DNA from: Deltaproteobacteria bacterium
GTDB lineage: Bacteria; Desulfobacterota; Desulfobacteria; Desulfobacterales; JAFDCJ01
Assembly (NCBI GenBank): GCA_024277475.1
Contig: JAJRVC010000730.1
Location: 1-39,027, forward strand
Direction: 5' to 3'
DNA: 39,027 nucleotides
Shown here: piece after piece, positions 8,347-16,624 of the stretch
How the letters are laid out: every line of letters starts with the position of its first letter
Position numbering within the stretch: position 1 is the first letter of the stretch
Position numbers and translations under genes: made by a program
The notes under the pieces: model-generated
Told to the model about the DNA's origin: nothing
What the model saw: only the letters and a program-made list of their open reading frames with translations
Database searches by the model: none

Positions 8347-11300
8347 TTATCTTTTAATTTTCAATGCCTTCATTCGAGAATAGAGACTGGTGCGTTTTAA
8401 GCCTAAAACCCCTGCTGCACCGCCAGGGCCACTAATTTTGCCTCCCGTTGATTCAATGATATATTTGATATAACGCCGCTGAATTTCATCTAAGGTCGGC
8501 TTATCTTCGAAAGGGTCGATGGAAGACGCAGTGTGTTCAGTTGGCAAATCGAATACAAACCGGTTTTTATTTGACAATATAACTGCCCGTTCAAAAATAT
8601 TTTTTAGTTCGCGGATGTTGCCTGGCCACGAATATTCCAGAATCAGTTTTTCATATTCTGAAGACAACCGGAAAACAGGCCGGTTATACTTTCTGGCGTA
8701 ACGCTCAATGAAATGTCTCGCCAGAATAACCGCATCTCTGCCTCTTTCTCTGAGTGGTGGAAGTGTTACTGGAATAACATTCAGACGATAATACAGGTCT
8801 TCCCGGAATCGACCTTTAGCGACTTCACCAGCCAAATCGCGGTTTGTCGCAACAATGAGCCGGAAATCGGAAGTGATCATTCGGGTTCCACCCACCCGAT
8901 TGAAATTTTTTTCCTGCAACGCCCGCAGAAGTTTCACCTGGGCTCGCAATGTCAATTCCCCGACTTCATCCAGAAAGAGGGTTCCCTGGTTGGCCAATTC
9001 AATTCGTCCGATTTTTCGCTTATCCGCTCCGGTAAACGCACCTTTTTCGTGGCCGAACAGCTCGCTTTCCAGAAGGTGCTCGGGAATAGTCGTAGAGTCG
9101 ACAATAATAAAGGGAGCATCAGCAAGAAGGCTTTGATTGTGAATGTGGTTGGCAATAATCTCCTTGCCCGTCCCCGTCTCACCTTGGATAAGGACGGTCG
9201 ATTTGGTTTCGGCAATTTGGGCAATCTGTGATAACAACCTTATCATCTTATCAGACCGGGTGATGATTTCCCCCTTGTAGCGCTCGTAGCGCAATGATTT
9301 CTCCGACGACAGAAGGATGACCTTCTCCTTCATTTTAATGTGGTTGAACCGCCGTTCAACAACCGTGTTTGTGTGGCGCATCATGCGCTTCACCATGGAC
9401 AGATCCAAAAAATTAAAGGCATTATTCAGATATGAATTGTCATAGTACATGACGCCGTAAACCAGCCCCTTAACCTCTATCGGAATACATAAAACCGATC
9501 GAATCCGTTTTTTTCCCAAAACAGATTCATGCACCTGGATTGTATCTGAAAGTGGTTTATTGGTTTTAAACGCTTTGTGGACCATTGTAAGGCTCGGCTT
9601 GAAAAAATTGGATGTAATTTCTTTGCGGGATAAATTTGAACCAGCCCTGAGCTCGGGAATATTCATAAATCGACTGGATGGAAACCAGAAAAGACCGCTT
9701 CGCTCTGCGCCGAACATTCGGCTGGTGGCAGTCAGCATTTTTGCGATAACCTCCGTACGATTTTCGCTGGGATACAAAGACTCCAACATTCCAAGATATC
9801 GATCAATGAATTGTTCTTTTGAATCAGTTTTATCTAACAGACCGGTTTGATCTTCTACCAGATGCTGAAATTCGTCCGGAAAAAATTCTTCAATATATCC
9901 TCCCAAGTGGTGCCTGGCTTTCTGAATTATTTGTCGAGCCTTTTCCATATTACCATTAATCAACTCGAGCCTGGCCATTTGGAAGAGAGTTTTCGATAGT
10001 TGCACCGGGTCTCCCGATTGACGCAAAAGTTTTTCACTCTGTTTCAGATTTTCTGCGATGGAAAGATCGAGTCCCCTCCGGCTTAGATTGTCTTTTGCAC
10101 GTAACCGGATCGCGACCCCCTGCAAATGAATATTCACACCGTTTAAAATTCGCTCCTGAACATCTGAAAAATCAAAATCCGGAATGGGATCAAACCCCAG
10201 CCGGTAAAACTCGTACAGCATCTCGAGTATCCACGGGGAGGCAAATTGGCGTACAAGACCGGCACGCGAACCTTCTACAATTGTCTTTTTTAAAACTTCA
10301 TAGGCCCTGTCCATCCGGCCTTCAAGGTAATATTGAAGCGCTACACCGCCTCCGCAAAAATAAAGTCCGAGTGCGTTATTGGCTTGCTTTGCTTCTTTGC
10401 GTGCATAGCTGAGGTGGAGGTTCGCTTCTTTAGGTTTTTTTAGCAACACGAGCACGGTTCCCAGGACAGCTCGGATCGTAGAGGCCAGGGCCGTATCGCC
10501 CTGCTCTCTGGCAAAGCGATATTTGAAATCCAGGCTGCCGATAGCCCTGTGGAATTGCCCCAGATAAGCAGCACAATATCCAAAAAAAATTGGTATCATA
10601 GGATTTTCCAGTACAGGACTTCCCCTTGTTTCAGATAGCTGTTCAGCTCTTTCCAAGTGCTCAATTGACTCTTTGAAAAGCCCCTTAATAAAGTAAAAAA
10701 TACCAAGAAAGGCGTCCGACTGGGACCGTATATCACTATCGCCAAGCTCCTCAATCTCCTCCGTACCGAGGGAAAGTGCAACCAGAGCATCGTCCCTGCG
10801 GTCCGAAAAATAGTATAACCTCCCGATATGAAGGTTGATCATTGCGCGGGATCGCAGGTCCCCAAGACGATCGGCCACTTCAAGTGATTTTAGCAGATAT
10901 TCCTCGATATCCGAAAGGCCTTTCCCCTGAGCAAAAGAGATACTGGATAATTGCAGCGTTGCCGCAACAAATAGGGCATCTGACTCAGGGCCGTCACCGG
11001 CCAATTTCAAATACGAAACGGCATTTCGTAAATAGTGACGCGCAGACTGGTAATTACTGTTTTCAATGGCCTGTTGTGCTGCCTGGATTTCAAGTTTGCT
11101 TGCCTCTGTTAAACGTCCGGCCTTCTTATTCAACCGAATCATGACCTGAAGATCAATGGCCCTATCTGACTTTTCATTCTCGAGCCTATCCAGCAGCCTG
11201 GTCAGCCGATCCGGTTTGTTTATCTTCTTTAATTTTTTCCTGACCTCATCGGGCAGGTTTTCCGTTAAGGCCAGGTGATCACCCTCGCTCCTTATTATCC

Positions 11301-11478
11301 ACCCCTGCGCTTCTGCTTTTGTGAGCAATTCGATAAGCGGACCAGGCAATAAAGGCTGGAGGATACCAGCCAGCTCAATTGAAACCATTCTCCCAAATGC
11401 TTCTAATACAGCTAAAAAATCCCACTGGTCTTCCGAAAATTTCACCATAACCTTTTCCATTCTCTCTTCTTTCATCAT
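8347..11478 (-). CDS. Sigma54-dependent transcriptional activator with wHTH-TPR-GAF-AAA+-Fis architecture
   Basis: Enhancer-binding protein predicted to open sigma54 promoters, most likely the divergent one at 11689. The 1043-residue product has a helical, possibly winged-helix N-terminus (residues 15-75) and a long TPR-like alpha-repeat region (about 115-530). A GAF domain follows (about 560-715, with RSVLCIPIEVKGLVYGVMYYD). The AAA+ domain has Walker A GETGTGKE near 765, GAFTGA near 811 and Walker B LFLDEVGEL. The C-terminal Fis-type helix-turn-helix ends LKRTSLYSRMKALKIKR. The intact GAFTGA loop implies productive sigma54 contact. There is no receiver domain, so input is probably a small molecule sensed by GAF or a partner bound by the repeats. 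The start ATG-ATG follows AAGGA closely; the second ATG (11475) has the better spacing. Confidence 0.92.
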   Translation of the reverse strand: MMKEERMEKVMVKFSEDQWDFLAVLEAFGRMVSIELAGILQPLLPGPLIELLTKAEAQGWIIRSEGDHLALTENLPDEVRKKLKKINKPDRLTRLLDRLENEKSDRAIDLQVMIRLNKKAGRLTEASKLEIQAAQQAIENSNYQSARHYLRNAVSYLKLAGDGPESDALFVAATLQLSSISFAQGKGLSDIEEYLLKSLEVADRLGDLRSRAMINLHIGRLYYFSDRRDDALVALSLGTEEIEELGDSDIRSQSDAFLGIFYFIKGLFKESIEHLERAEQLSETRGSPVLENPMIPIFFGYCAAYLGQFHRAIGSLDFKYRFAREQGDTALASTIRAVLGTVLVLLKKPKEANLHLSYARKEAKQANNALGLYFCGGGVALQYYLEGRMDRAYEVLKKTIVEGSRAGLVRQFASPWILEMLYEFYRLGFDPIPDFDFSDVQERILNGVNIHLQGVAIRLRAKDNLSRRGLDLSIAENLKQSEKLLRQSGDPVQLSKTLFQMARLELINGNMEKARQIIQKARHHLGGYIEEFFPDEFQHLVEDQTGLLDKTDSKEQFIDRYLGMLESLYPSENRTEVIAKMLTATSRMFGAERSGLFWFPSSRFMNIPELRAGSNLSRKEITSNFFKPSLTMVHKAFKTNKPLSDTIQVHESVLGKKRIRSVLCIPIEVKGLVYGVMYYDNSYLNNAFNFLDLSMVKRMMRHTNTVVERRFNHIKMKEKVILLSSEKSLRYERYKGEIITRSDKMIRLLSQIAQIAETKSTVLIQGETGTGKEIIANHIHNQSLLADAPFIIVDSTTIPEHLLESELFGHEKGAFTGADKRKIGRIELANQGTLFLDEVGELTLRAQVKLLRALQEKNFNRVGGTRMITSDFRLIVATNRDLAGEVAKGRFREDLYYRLNVIPVTLPPLRERGRDAVILARHFIERYARKYNRPVFRLSSEYEKLILEYSWPGNIRELKNIFERAVILSNKNRFVFDLPTEHTASSIDPFEDKPTLDEIQRRYIKYIIESTGGKISGPGGAAGVLGLKRTSLYSRMKALKIKR

Positions 11479-11570
11479 CCTTGGAACATTACGATTCGAA
11501 CAGATTTTTTACATGTGATTCTGTACTAATATGATTTTGCTTCACCCTATCGCAAAAGAAACTATCCAGC

Positions 11571-11640
11571 AACAATTTTTGTTCACTATTAAGACATAAT
11601 GTGTCTAAATAAAGACATTTATTATTTTCGCAATTTTTGT
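11571..11640. promoter_or_regulatory. Candidate upstream activator sites for the catabolic operon
   Basis: Two kinds of repeated motif lie about 50-120 bases upstream of the sigma54 promoter. The palindrome AGACA-N5-TGTCT is at 11592-11606, with a further AGACA half at 11613-11617. CAATTTTTGT occurs twice, at 11573-11582 (inside the palindrome AACAA-TTT-TTGTT, 11571-11583) and at 11631-11640. The position suits binding by the Fis-type domain of the divergent activator. This is inferred from position and symmetry only. Confidence 0.5.
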
Positions 11641-11688
11641 AGTCATTAAATAAAGCAATATATTTAGTATGTTATACAATAAAAAATA

Positions 11689-11705
11689 TTGGCACACCCT
11701 TTGCT
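11689..11705 (+). promoter_or_regulatory. Sigma54 (-24/-12) promoter of the catabolic operon
   Basis: The sequence TTGGCACACCCTTTGCT has GG at 11691-11692 and GC at 11703-11704, exactly 10 bases apart, matching the TGGCAC-N5-TTGCW consensus. It lies 114 bases before the first gene of the operon and downstream of a divergent sigma54 activator gene. The leader between the promoter and the first ATG is about 100 bases. Confidence 0.88.
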
Positions 11706-11818
11706 ATTAAGGTGAAGGTGATTGCCATAAGCGATATGGATGCTAGTAAATGTAAGATCCTATTGTTCGAATTATTGATTCCCTATAAACCAAATCAAAG
11801 AAGAAAAGGAGGAACACC

Positions 11819-12217
11819 ATGCCAGTATTTAAAGACAGAGCTATGATGGAAGAGATGTTCGGTGAAATTTGGACTAAAATGGTGAAAGAAACCGAATTTG
11901 GCTCGAAACTCAAGGAAGGGGGCATTTCGATTTATTTCGTGGTAAACGATCCTGATGTTGTGATGTTCGTCGATGAAAACGGCCCCCTTTTCGGGGAAGA
12001 GGCCAAAGCCAAAGTTCCGGTGGTAACCATGAAAATGTCTGCAGACAATGTTCACAAGTTCTGGCTCAACAAGCTGAACATTCCCAAAGCGATGGCCCTG
12101 CGCCACATCAAGGCCAAGGGACCGGTGGGCAAAGTCCTGCAAGTCATACCGCTTCTGAAACCAGGCAAGGCAATGTATCCTGGATATTGTAAAAAATACG
12201 GTCTGCCCACTGACTAA
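11819..12217 (+). CDS. SCP2 sterol-carrier-domain protein
   Basis: A small (132-residue) soluble protein of the SCP2 fold, which binds acyl chains, acyl-CoA or sterol-like ligands in a hydrophobic tunnel. Visible features are an amphipathic N-terminal helix, a central beta segment (GGISIYFVVNDPDVVMFVDE), the VTMKMSADNVHKFWLNKLN segment typical of SCP2 domains (usually T..T..D...L..G..N), and a C-terminal hydrophobic stretch KVLQVIPLLKPGK. AAGGAGG precedes the start at good spacing. It is the first gene after the sigma54 promoter and lies 17 bases before an acyl-CoA dehydrogenase. It may present a hydrophobic CoA thioester to the enzymes encoded downstream. Confidence 0.82.
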   Translation: MPVFKDRAMMEEMFGEIWTKMVKETEFGSKLKEGGISIYFVVNDPDVVMFVDENGPLFGEEAKAKVPVVTMKMSADNVHKFWLNKLNIPKAMALRHIKAKGPVGKVLQVIPLLKPGKAMYPGYCKKYGLPTD

Positions 12218-12234
12218 AACAAAGGAGATTAGCG

Positions 12235-13488
12235 ATGCGTTATTTTGATATCAACATGAATTTAAGCAATGAGGATATTGCCATAAAAAAGGCAGCTAGG
12301 GAATTTGCCCAAAAGGTGATGCGTCCTGTTTCCCGTGAACTGGATCAAATGACGGCAGAGGAAGTGGTGGACAAGAATTCTCCTTTTTGGGGATTTCTTA
12401 AAAAAGCATATGAACTTGATTTCCATACAATTATGCTGCCGGAATACTATGGCGGTCAGGGACTAACCCCTTTACAACTTCACCTTGTCTTCGAGGAGTT
12501 TGGCTGGGCAAGCTTTGGTCTTTCAGTTCAAATGGCTGTTGTCTGTTTCCCATTTTATATCGCTTGTTTGACTGGTGATGAAGAGCTGATAGAAAATTTT
12601 GTCAAACCATTTTGTACCTGCCGTGACGGCAGCATCAGGGGATGCTGGGCCATTACTGAACCAGACCACGGCTCAGATGTGCTTGCCATAGGGGAGGAGT
12701 GTTTTACCTCGCCAGAAATGAAGGGCAATGTTCAAGCAGTATTGGATGGAGATGAGTATGTCATCAACGGCCAGAAATCCTCATGGGTATCCGGCGGGAC
12801 GATTGCCACCCATGCATTGCTTCACCTGCAGTCAGATCCTTCCCAGGGATTTGCCGGTGGCGGTATTTGCATTATTCCTTTGAATTTAAAAGGTGTGTCA
12901 AGAGGAAAACCCCTTGAAAAAATCGGTCAGCGTGATCTCAACCAGGGAGAAATCTTTTTTGACAATGTTAGAATTCCAAAAGCATATATGATGGTTGAAC
13001 CCGAATTTTATGTGCCGCTTTTTGACATGGTTCTGGCTTCTGCCAACCTTTGTATGGCCTCCTGGGCAACGGGTCTTGCCAGGGCAGCATTGGAAGAATC
13101 TATGGCCTATACCAAGGAACGGGTACAAGGTGGTAAGCCGTTAATCGAACATTATGTAATGAAAGAGCGGATATTTGAGCTTTTTGCCCGAACAGAATCC
13201 TGTCGGGCTATTTCTAGAGCTGCCATCAATCTAAATTTAAACATATCTCCACCCCATATTGAATATTCGTTGTGGGCTAAGACCCAATGTACCGAGATGG
13301 CATTTAAAAACTGCCATGATGCCATCCAGATCTGGGGGGGCAATGGTTTAACAAAGGAATATATTCCGGAAAAACTCTTCCGGGATGCCAGGGCAACCCT
13401 TATCGAAGACGGCAACAATGAAACCCTTGCCAGACATGGTGGCCATGTCATTGCTGAGACCTACCCGCGCATGACTGAAGATTTTTAA
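12235..13488 (+). CDS. Acyl-CoA dehydrogenase family protein (first copy)
   Basis: FAD enzyme that would introduce an alpha,beta double bond into an acyl-CoA. The 417-residue product has the ACAD layout: an N-terminal helical domain (LPEYYGGQGL, EEFGWASFG), a central beta domain with CWAITEPDHGSDV and YVINGQKSSWVSGG, and a C-terminal helical domain with QIWGGNGLTKEY. The catalytic glutamate region reads LIEDGNNETL, where ordinary members have IYEGTNEI. The glutamate appears kept, but the following glycine is aspartate, which is unusual. It is clearly divergent from the second copy at 19409, so two different oxidation steps or substrates are likely. The ribosome binding site is AAAGGAG. The neighbours are operon genes spaced by tens of bases. 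Confidence 0.9.
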   Translation: MRYFDINMNLSNEDIAIKKAAREFAQKVMRPVSRELDQMTAEEVVDKNSPFWGFLKKAYELDFHTIMLPEYYGGQGLTPLQLHLVFEEFGWASFGLSVQMAVVCFPFYIACLTGDEELIENFVKPFCTCRDGSIRGCWAITEPDHGSDVLAIGEECFTSPEMKGNVQAVLDGDEYVINGQKSSWVSGGTIATHALLHLQSDPSQGFAGGGICIIPLNLKGVSRGKPLEKIGQRDLNQGEIFFDNVRIPKAYMMVEPEFYVPLFDMVLASANLCMASWATGLARAALEESMAYTKERVQGGKPLIEHYVMKERIFELFARTESCRAISRAAINLNLNISPPHIEYSLWAKTQCTEMAFKNCHDAIQIWGGNGLTKEYIPEKLFRDARATLIEDGNNETLARHGGHVIAETYPRMTEDF

Positions 13489-13544
13489 TTATAATTATTA
13501 AAGCAATAAATAGCAATGTAGCGGTTCTATATTAGGAGGATAAC

Positions 13545-14336
13545 ATGACAAGAATACATATTGATGAATGGCCGCCCTATTCGCCGCCGGATCAAGCCAA
13601 AAAGGACAATGTCCTCATGGTGGCCAAAATGATGGTCAATGCGGCTTTGACAGCACCTTTTACAGGCGGCGTCCCCGGCCATGAAGCAGAAATTGCCCAT
13701 GGCCAAAAAGAACTTGAGACCATTGCCAGGGAAATGGAACGTCTGGCTCATGAGGATGTGCCTAAAAGATTAAAAAAACCTTTTTTGTACGAAGCAGTCA
13801 TGGTCAGGGAAACTGATGCCATTGTATTTTTAGGAAACAAAAGAGCTCATGAGACTCCCATGGATGTTGGTTGCGGCCTTTGCGGGGGTGAACCTGACTG
13901 CTCTTTTTTTTATGAAAGGACATCTCATTTTCGTGGAATTGTGGATATCACAGATAGAAGAAAGGAGACAAATATAAGAGGTCCTCTTTGTGTACTTCGG
14001 GCCCATGACCTTGGTTTTGCCATGGGTTCCGCCCTGTGGCTGGCTGCCAATAATTTTGTAGATGCCAAGCCCTGTTATTCCACGGGACTTGCTGGCCATA
14101 ATCTTGGGTTCTGCGATAGTTCAGAAGTGGTAGCAGCCATTTTGCTGGCAGTTGCTGCAAAGAACCCCTATGCTGATATTCCCCCTAACTATCATTTGAC
14201 AAACATGACCAAGCAGGTGGATGCGGTTCGTAAGATATCAACCATTACGCGTCAGATACCAAACCATCCCTATCACACATTCGATCCTGCCCTAAAAAAA
14301 ACTAACGGCAAAGATACCACAAAAAAGGAGGAATAG
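13545..14336 (+). CDS. DUF2148 ferredoxin-like protein A
   Basis: A soluble cysteine-containing protein of 263 residues, of the DUF2148 (ferredoxin-domain, COG4739-like) type, with no established biochemical role that I know. The diagnostic region is DVGCGLCGGEPDC near residues 105-120, then a conserved GPLCVLRAHDLGFAMGSAL segment, and later CYSTGLAGHNLGFCD. The order of these motifs matches the next gene, so the two are paralogues that probably form a heterodimer. The start follows a strong AGGAGG. The gene pair overlaps no others and lies between an acyl-CoA dehydrogenase and a CoA ligase. An electron-transfer or Fe-S cofactor role for the dehydrogenases is my inference. Confidence 0.8.
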   Translation: MTRIHIDEWPPYSPPDQAKKDNVLMVAKMMVNAALTAPFTGGVPGHEAEIAHGQKELETIAREMERLAHEDVPKRLKKPFLYEAVMVRETDAIVFLGNKRAHETPMDVGCGLCGGEPDCSFFYERTSHFRGIVDITDRRKETNIRGPLCVLRAHDLGFAMGSALWLAANNFVDAKPCYSTGLAGHNLGFCDSSEVVAAILLAVAAKNPYADIPPNYHLTNMTKQVDAVRKISTITRQIPNHPYHTFDPALKKTNGKDTTKKEE

Positions 14337-14339
14337 ATC

Positions 14340-15161
14340 ATGACTGTTTATGATGGAAATAAAGCTGCTCAGGATCACCTGCTAGACATAGCCAAAGGCT
14401 GTATCCTTGCTGCTGCCAAAGCGCCCACCATGACCCATGGGTTAGGGCTTCGAACGGAAATTATCACTGATGAGGATATTGAACCGATTTTAGATATACT
14501 TGAAACCCTGGGGGAAACTTCTGCGTTTCAGCTACATGATGCTGTGGCCCTGCGACATCTTGCCAAAGAAGGTCGAATGCCGCCTATTTTGCTTTTAGGG
14601 GCCGATTTGACCCAGCCGGCCTTATGGGACTGTGGTGCCTGCGGGTTTAAGACCTGCGGTGAATATGTCAAATACACCAAAAGAAACAAGGGCGTGGGTG
14701 TGGGCGCCTATGGTCCAACCTGTGTCTGGAAAGCCATTGATTTCGGTATTGCCTGTGACTGGGCTTGTGCCTGCGTAGCTCAACATCGAGCAGAATCACG
14801 AATCATGTTCAGCATCGGTGCCCTGGCATTATTGCTGGGCAGACTGGATGGTACCTCATATATTTTGGGATTGCCCATTGGCCCTGTCGGTCAAAATCTA
14901 TGGTTTGACCGTGAAGCATGGAAGAATACTCTCAGTTTTGAGCAACGCATGGCAACCCAGATGGCAGGTGGACCCAATTTGTCAATGGCTTTTTCCGGTG
15001 GTGGTAATCCCATGCTGAAAACCAAACAGCGCTGGTGGGAGGAACCTACGTATATGAAGATTGAACAAGATGAATCTTTTTCAACAAGGGAAACGGACGG
15101 TCTGGCCAAAGCCTATGAAAAGATTATGCGCTATGCCGGCGTGCTCGATGACGAAGAATAA
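14340..15161 (+). CDS. DUF2148 ferredoxin-like protein B
   Basis: A 273-residue paralogue of the preceding protein, starting only 3 bases after its stop, so translation is probably coupled. It carries the classic DUF2148 signature WDCGACGFKTCGEY near residues 97-110, then GAYGPTCVWKAIDFGIACDW and a second cysteine cluster ending ACACVAQH. A C-terminal segment GPNLSMAFSGGGNP has no counterpart in protein A, so the partners are specialised. The cysteines could bind one or more Fe-S clusters. DUF2148 proteins are usually single and shorter (about 180 residues). Two long, adjacent versions in one catabolic operon are notable. The exact function is unknown. Confidence 0.82.
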   Translation: MTVYDGNKAAQDHLLDIAKGCILAAAKAPTMTHGLGLRTEIITDEDIEPILDILETLGETSAFQLHDAVALRHLAKEGRMPPILLLGADLTQPALWDCGACGFKTCGEYVKYTKRNKGVGVGAYGPTCVWKAIDFGIACDWACACVAQHRAESRIMFSIGALALLLGRLDGTSYILGLPIGPVGQNLWFDREAWKNTLSFEQRMATQMAGGPNLSMAFSGGGNPMLKTKQRWWEEPTYMKIEQDESFSTRETDGLAKAYEKIMRYAGVLDDEE

Positions 15162-15251
15162 TGGAAGGCTTTGGTGTTTTGTATTTGGAGATGAATGAAA
15201 AAGCCAGTCCCAAAGCACCCGATACCCTATAACTAATAAGGAGTAAAAAAA

Positions 15252-16610
15252 ATGAATCAAGCGCAACCTTACTGGAATATGGAGATGGAGCCACTGCTCA
15301 ATACGCCGGAAATGGAAAAGATTCAGTTTGAAAAACTTAAAAAGATGCTAAGCCGTATGAAGGCTAACGCCCCCTTTTACACCAAAATATTCGAAGAAGT
15401 CGGGCTGGATCCTGAAAAATTGACCGGCTTTGGTGAATATAAGGACAAGATCAAGCCCTTTGACAAGGCGGCTTTAAGGCAATTGGTCGTGGAATGTGGT
15501 GGTGATATACTCAAGGCAATCGATCAGATTATGCCGGTGTCTGTAGACGAGATCGACTACCTCGCCACCACCACCGGAACTACGGGTGTCCCCACACCGT
15601 ATCCCCTCACAAATTATGACATAACAGAGCTTTGGGGAGAAACTCTGGCTCGGGGATCCTGGCGAGCGGGTGTGCGGTCTGACGACCGGGTATTGTGGAG
15701 TTTTGCCCTTTCCATGGTCATCGCTGGGGTACCCAGTATGATAGGTCTGCAGAAGCTTGGTTGTACCATGTTACCTGTTGGCGCAGAAGCCAAAAGCGAA
15801 CGTATCCTCATGATTCAAAATATCTTCCACGGTACGGTCTATGGTGGGACTCCGTCCCTTGCCGAGTATCTCATTGAGCAGTCCCCCAAACTGTTGCAAA
15901 AACCGGCAAACGAATTGGGTTTCAGATATCTGATCTGCGGAGGCGAGCCTGGGGCCGGGATTCCCGAAGTCAAGCAGAAGCTTGAAAATGCTTACAGTGC
16001 CCGCATTTTCGATGTGGGTGCGGGTTTTGGTTTTTCCTGCGATCATGAAGAGTATCAGGGCATGCACTGGGTCGCTGACGACCTGTGCTACTACGAGCTC
16101 GTGGATCCCGAGACCAAGGCACCTATCAAAATTGAAGATGGCGCAAAAGGAGAGGCGCTGTTTACCATGCTCACGGGCGACGGCTTCGTCTGGATCAGGC
16201 AGGGCATGGGAGACATCCACCAGGTCTTCACCGAACCCTGTCCCTGCGGTCGAACCGGTTTCCGTTACAAGGTCATCGGCCGGGCTGACGACATGCTCAA
16301 GGTTAAGGGTGTGATGGTTTACCCCAGTCACATCAAAGGTGTAATCAATGAGTTTGTGCCAAAGGTAACCGGTGCCATGCGCATCGTTCTGGATGAGAGG
16401 CCACCGCGTGTCGTTCCACCGCTCAAGGTGAGGGTGGAACATGCTGAAGGACTTACTGGCGAAGCGCTCGAAATCCTTGAAACAGAAATAGTGGCGGCCA
16501 TGAGCAAACGCATCAAAATTAGCCCCAAAATTATGTGGGCCAAGTCAGGCAGCCTTGAGCGCAGCCACTATAAGGGCCAGGTGTTCGAAAAACTTTACGA
16601 AGAGAAATAA
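15252..16610 (+). CDS. PaaK-like (phenylacetate-CoA ligase family) acyl-CoA ligase
   Basis: Adenylate-forming enzyme that would activate a carboxylic acid with ATP and CoA, the likely entry step of the operon's pathway. The 452-residue length fits the PaaK group, which is shorter than typical long-chain ligases. The phosphate-binding loop is TTTGTTGVPTPY near residues 102-113. Other landmarks are FDVGAGFGFSCDHEE, the GRADDMLKVKGVMVYPSHI hinge and a CPCGRTG motif typical of this family. The C-terminal domain includes the usual RIKISPKI segment. The substrate could be an arylacetate, cyclic or other carboxylic acid and cannot be told from sequence alone. A 90-base gap separates it from the DUF2148 pair, and the thiolase gene follows after 14 bases. 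Confidence 0.88.
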   Translation: MNQAQPYWNMEMEPLLNTPEMEKIQFEKLKKMLSRMKANAPFYTKIFEEVGLDPEKLTGFGEYKDKIKPFDKAALRQLVVECGGDILKAIDQIMPVSVDEIDYLATTTGTTGVPTPYPLTNYDITELWGETLARGSWRAGVRSDDRVLWSFALSMVIAGVPSMIGLQKLGCTMLPVGAEAKSERILMIQNIFHGTVYGGTPSLAEYLIEQSPKLLQKPANELGFRYLICGGEPGAGIPEVKQKLENAYSARIFDVGAGFGFSCDHEEYQGMHWVADDLCYYELVDPETKAPIKIEDGAKGEALFTMLTGDGFVWIRQGMGDIHQVFTEPCPCGRTGFRYKVIGRADDMLKVKGVMVYPSHIKGVINEFVPKVTGAMRIVLDERPPRVVPPLKVRVEHAEGLTGEALEILETEIVAAMSKRIKISPKIMWAKSGSLERSHYKGQVFEKLYEEK

Positions 16611-16624
16611 ATGGAGGTTTTAAA

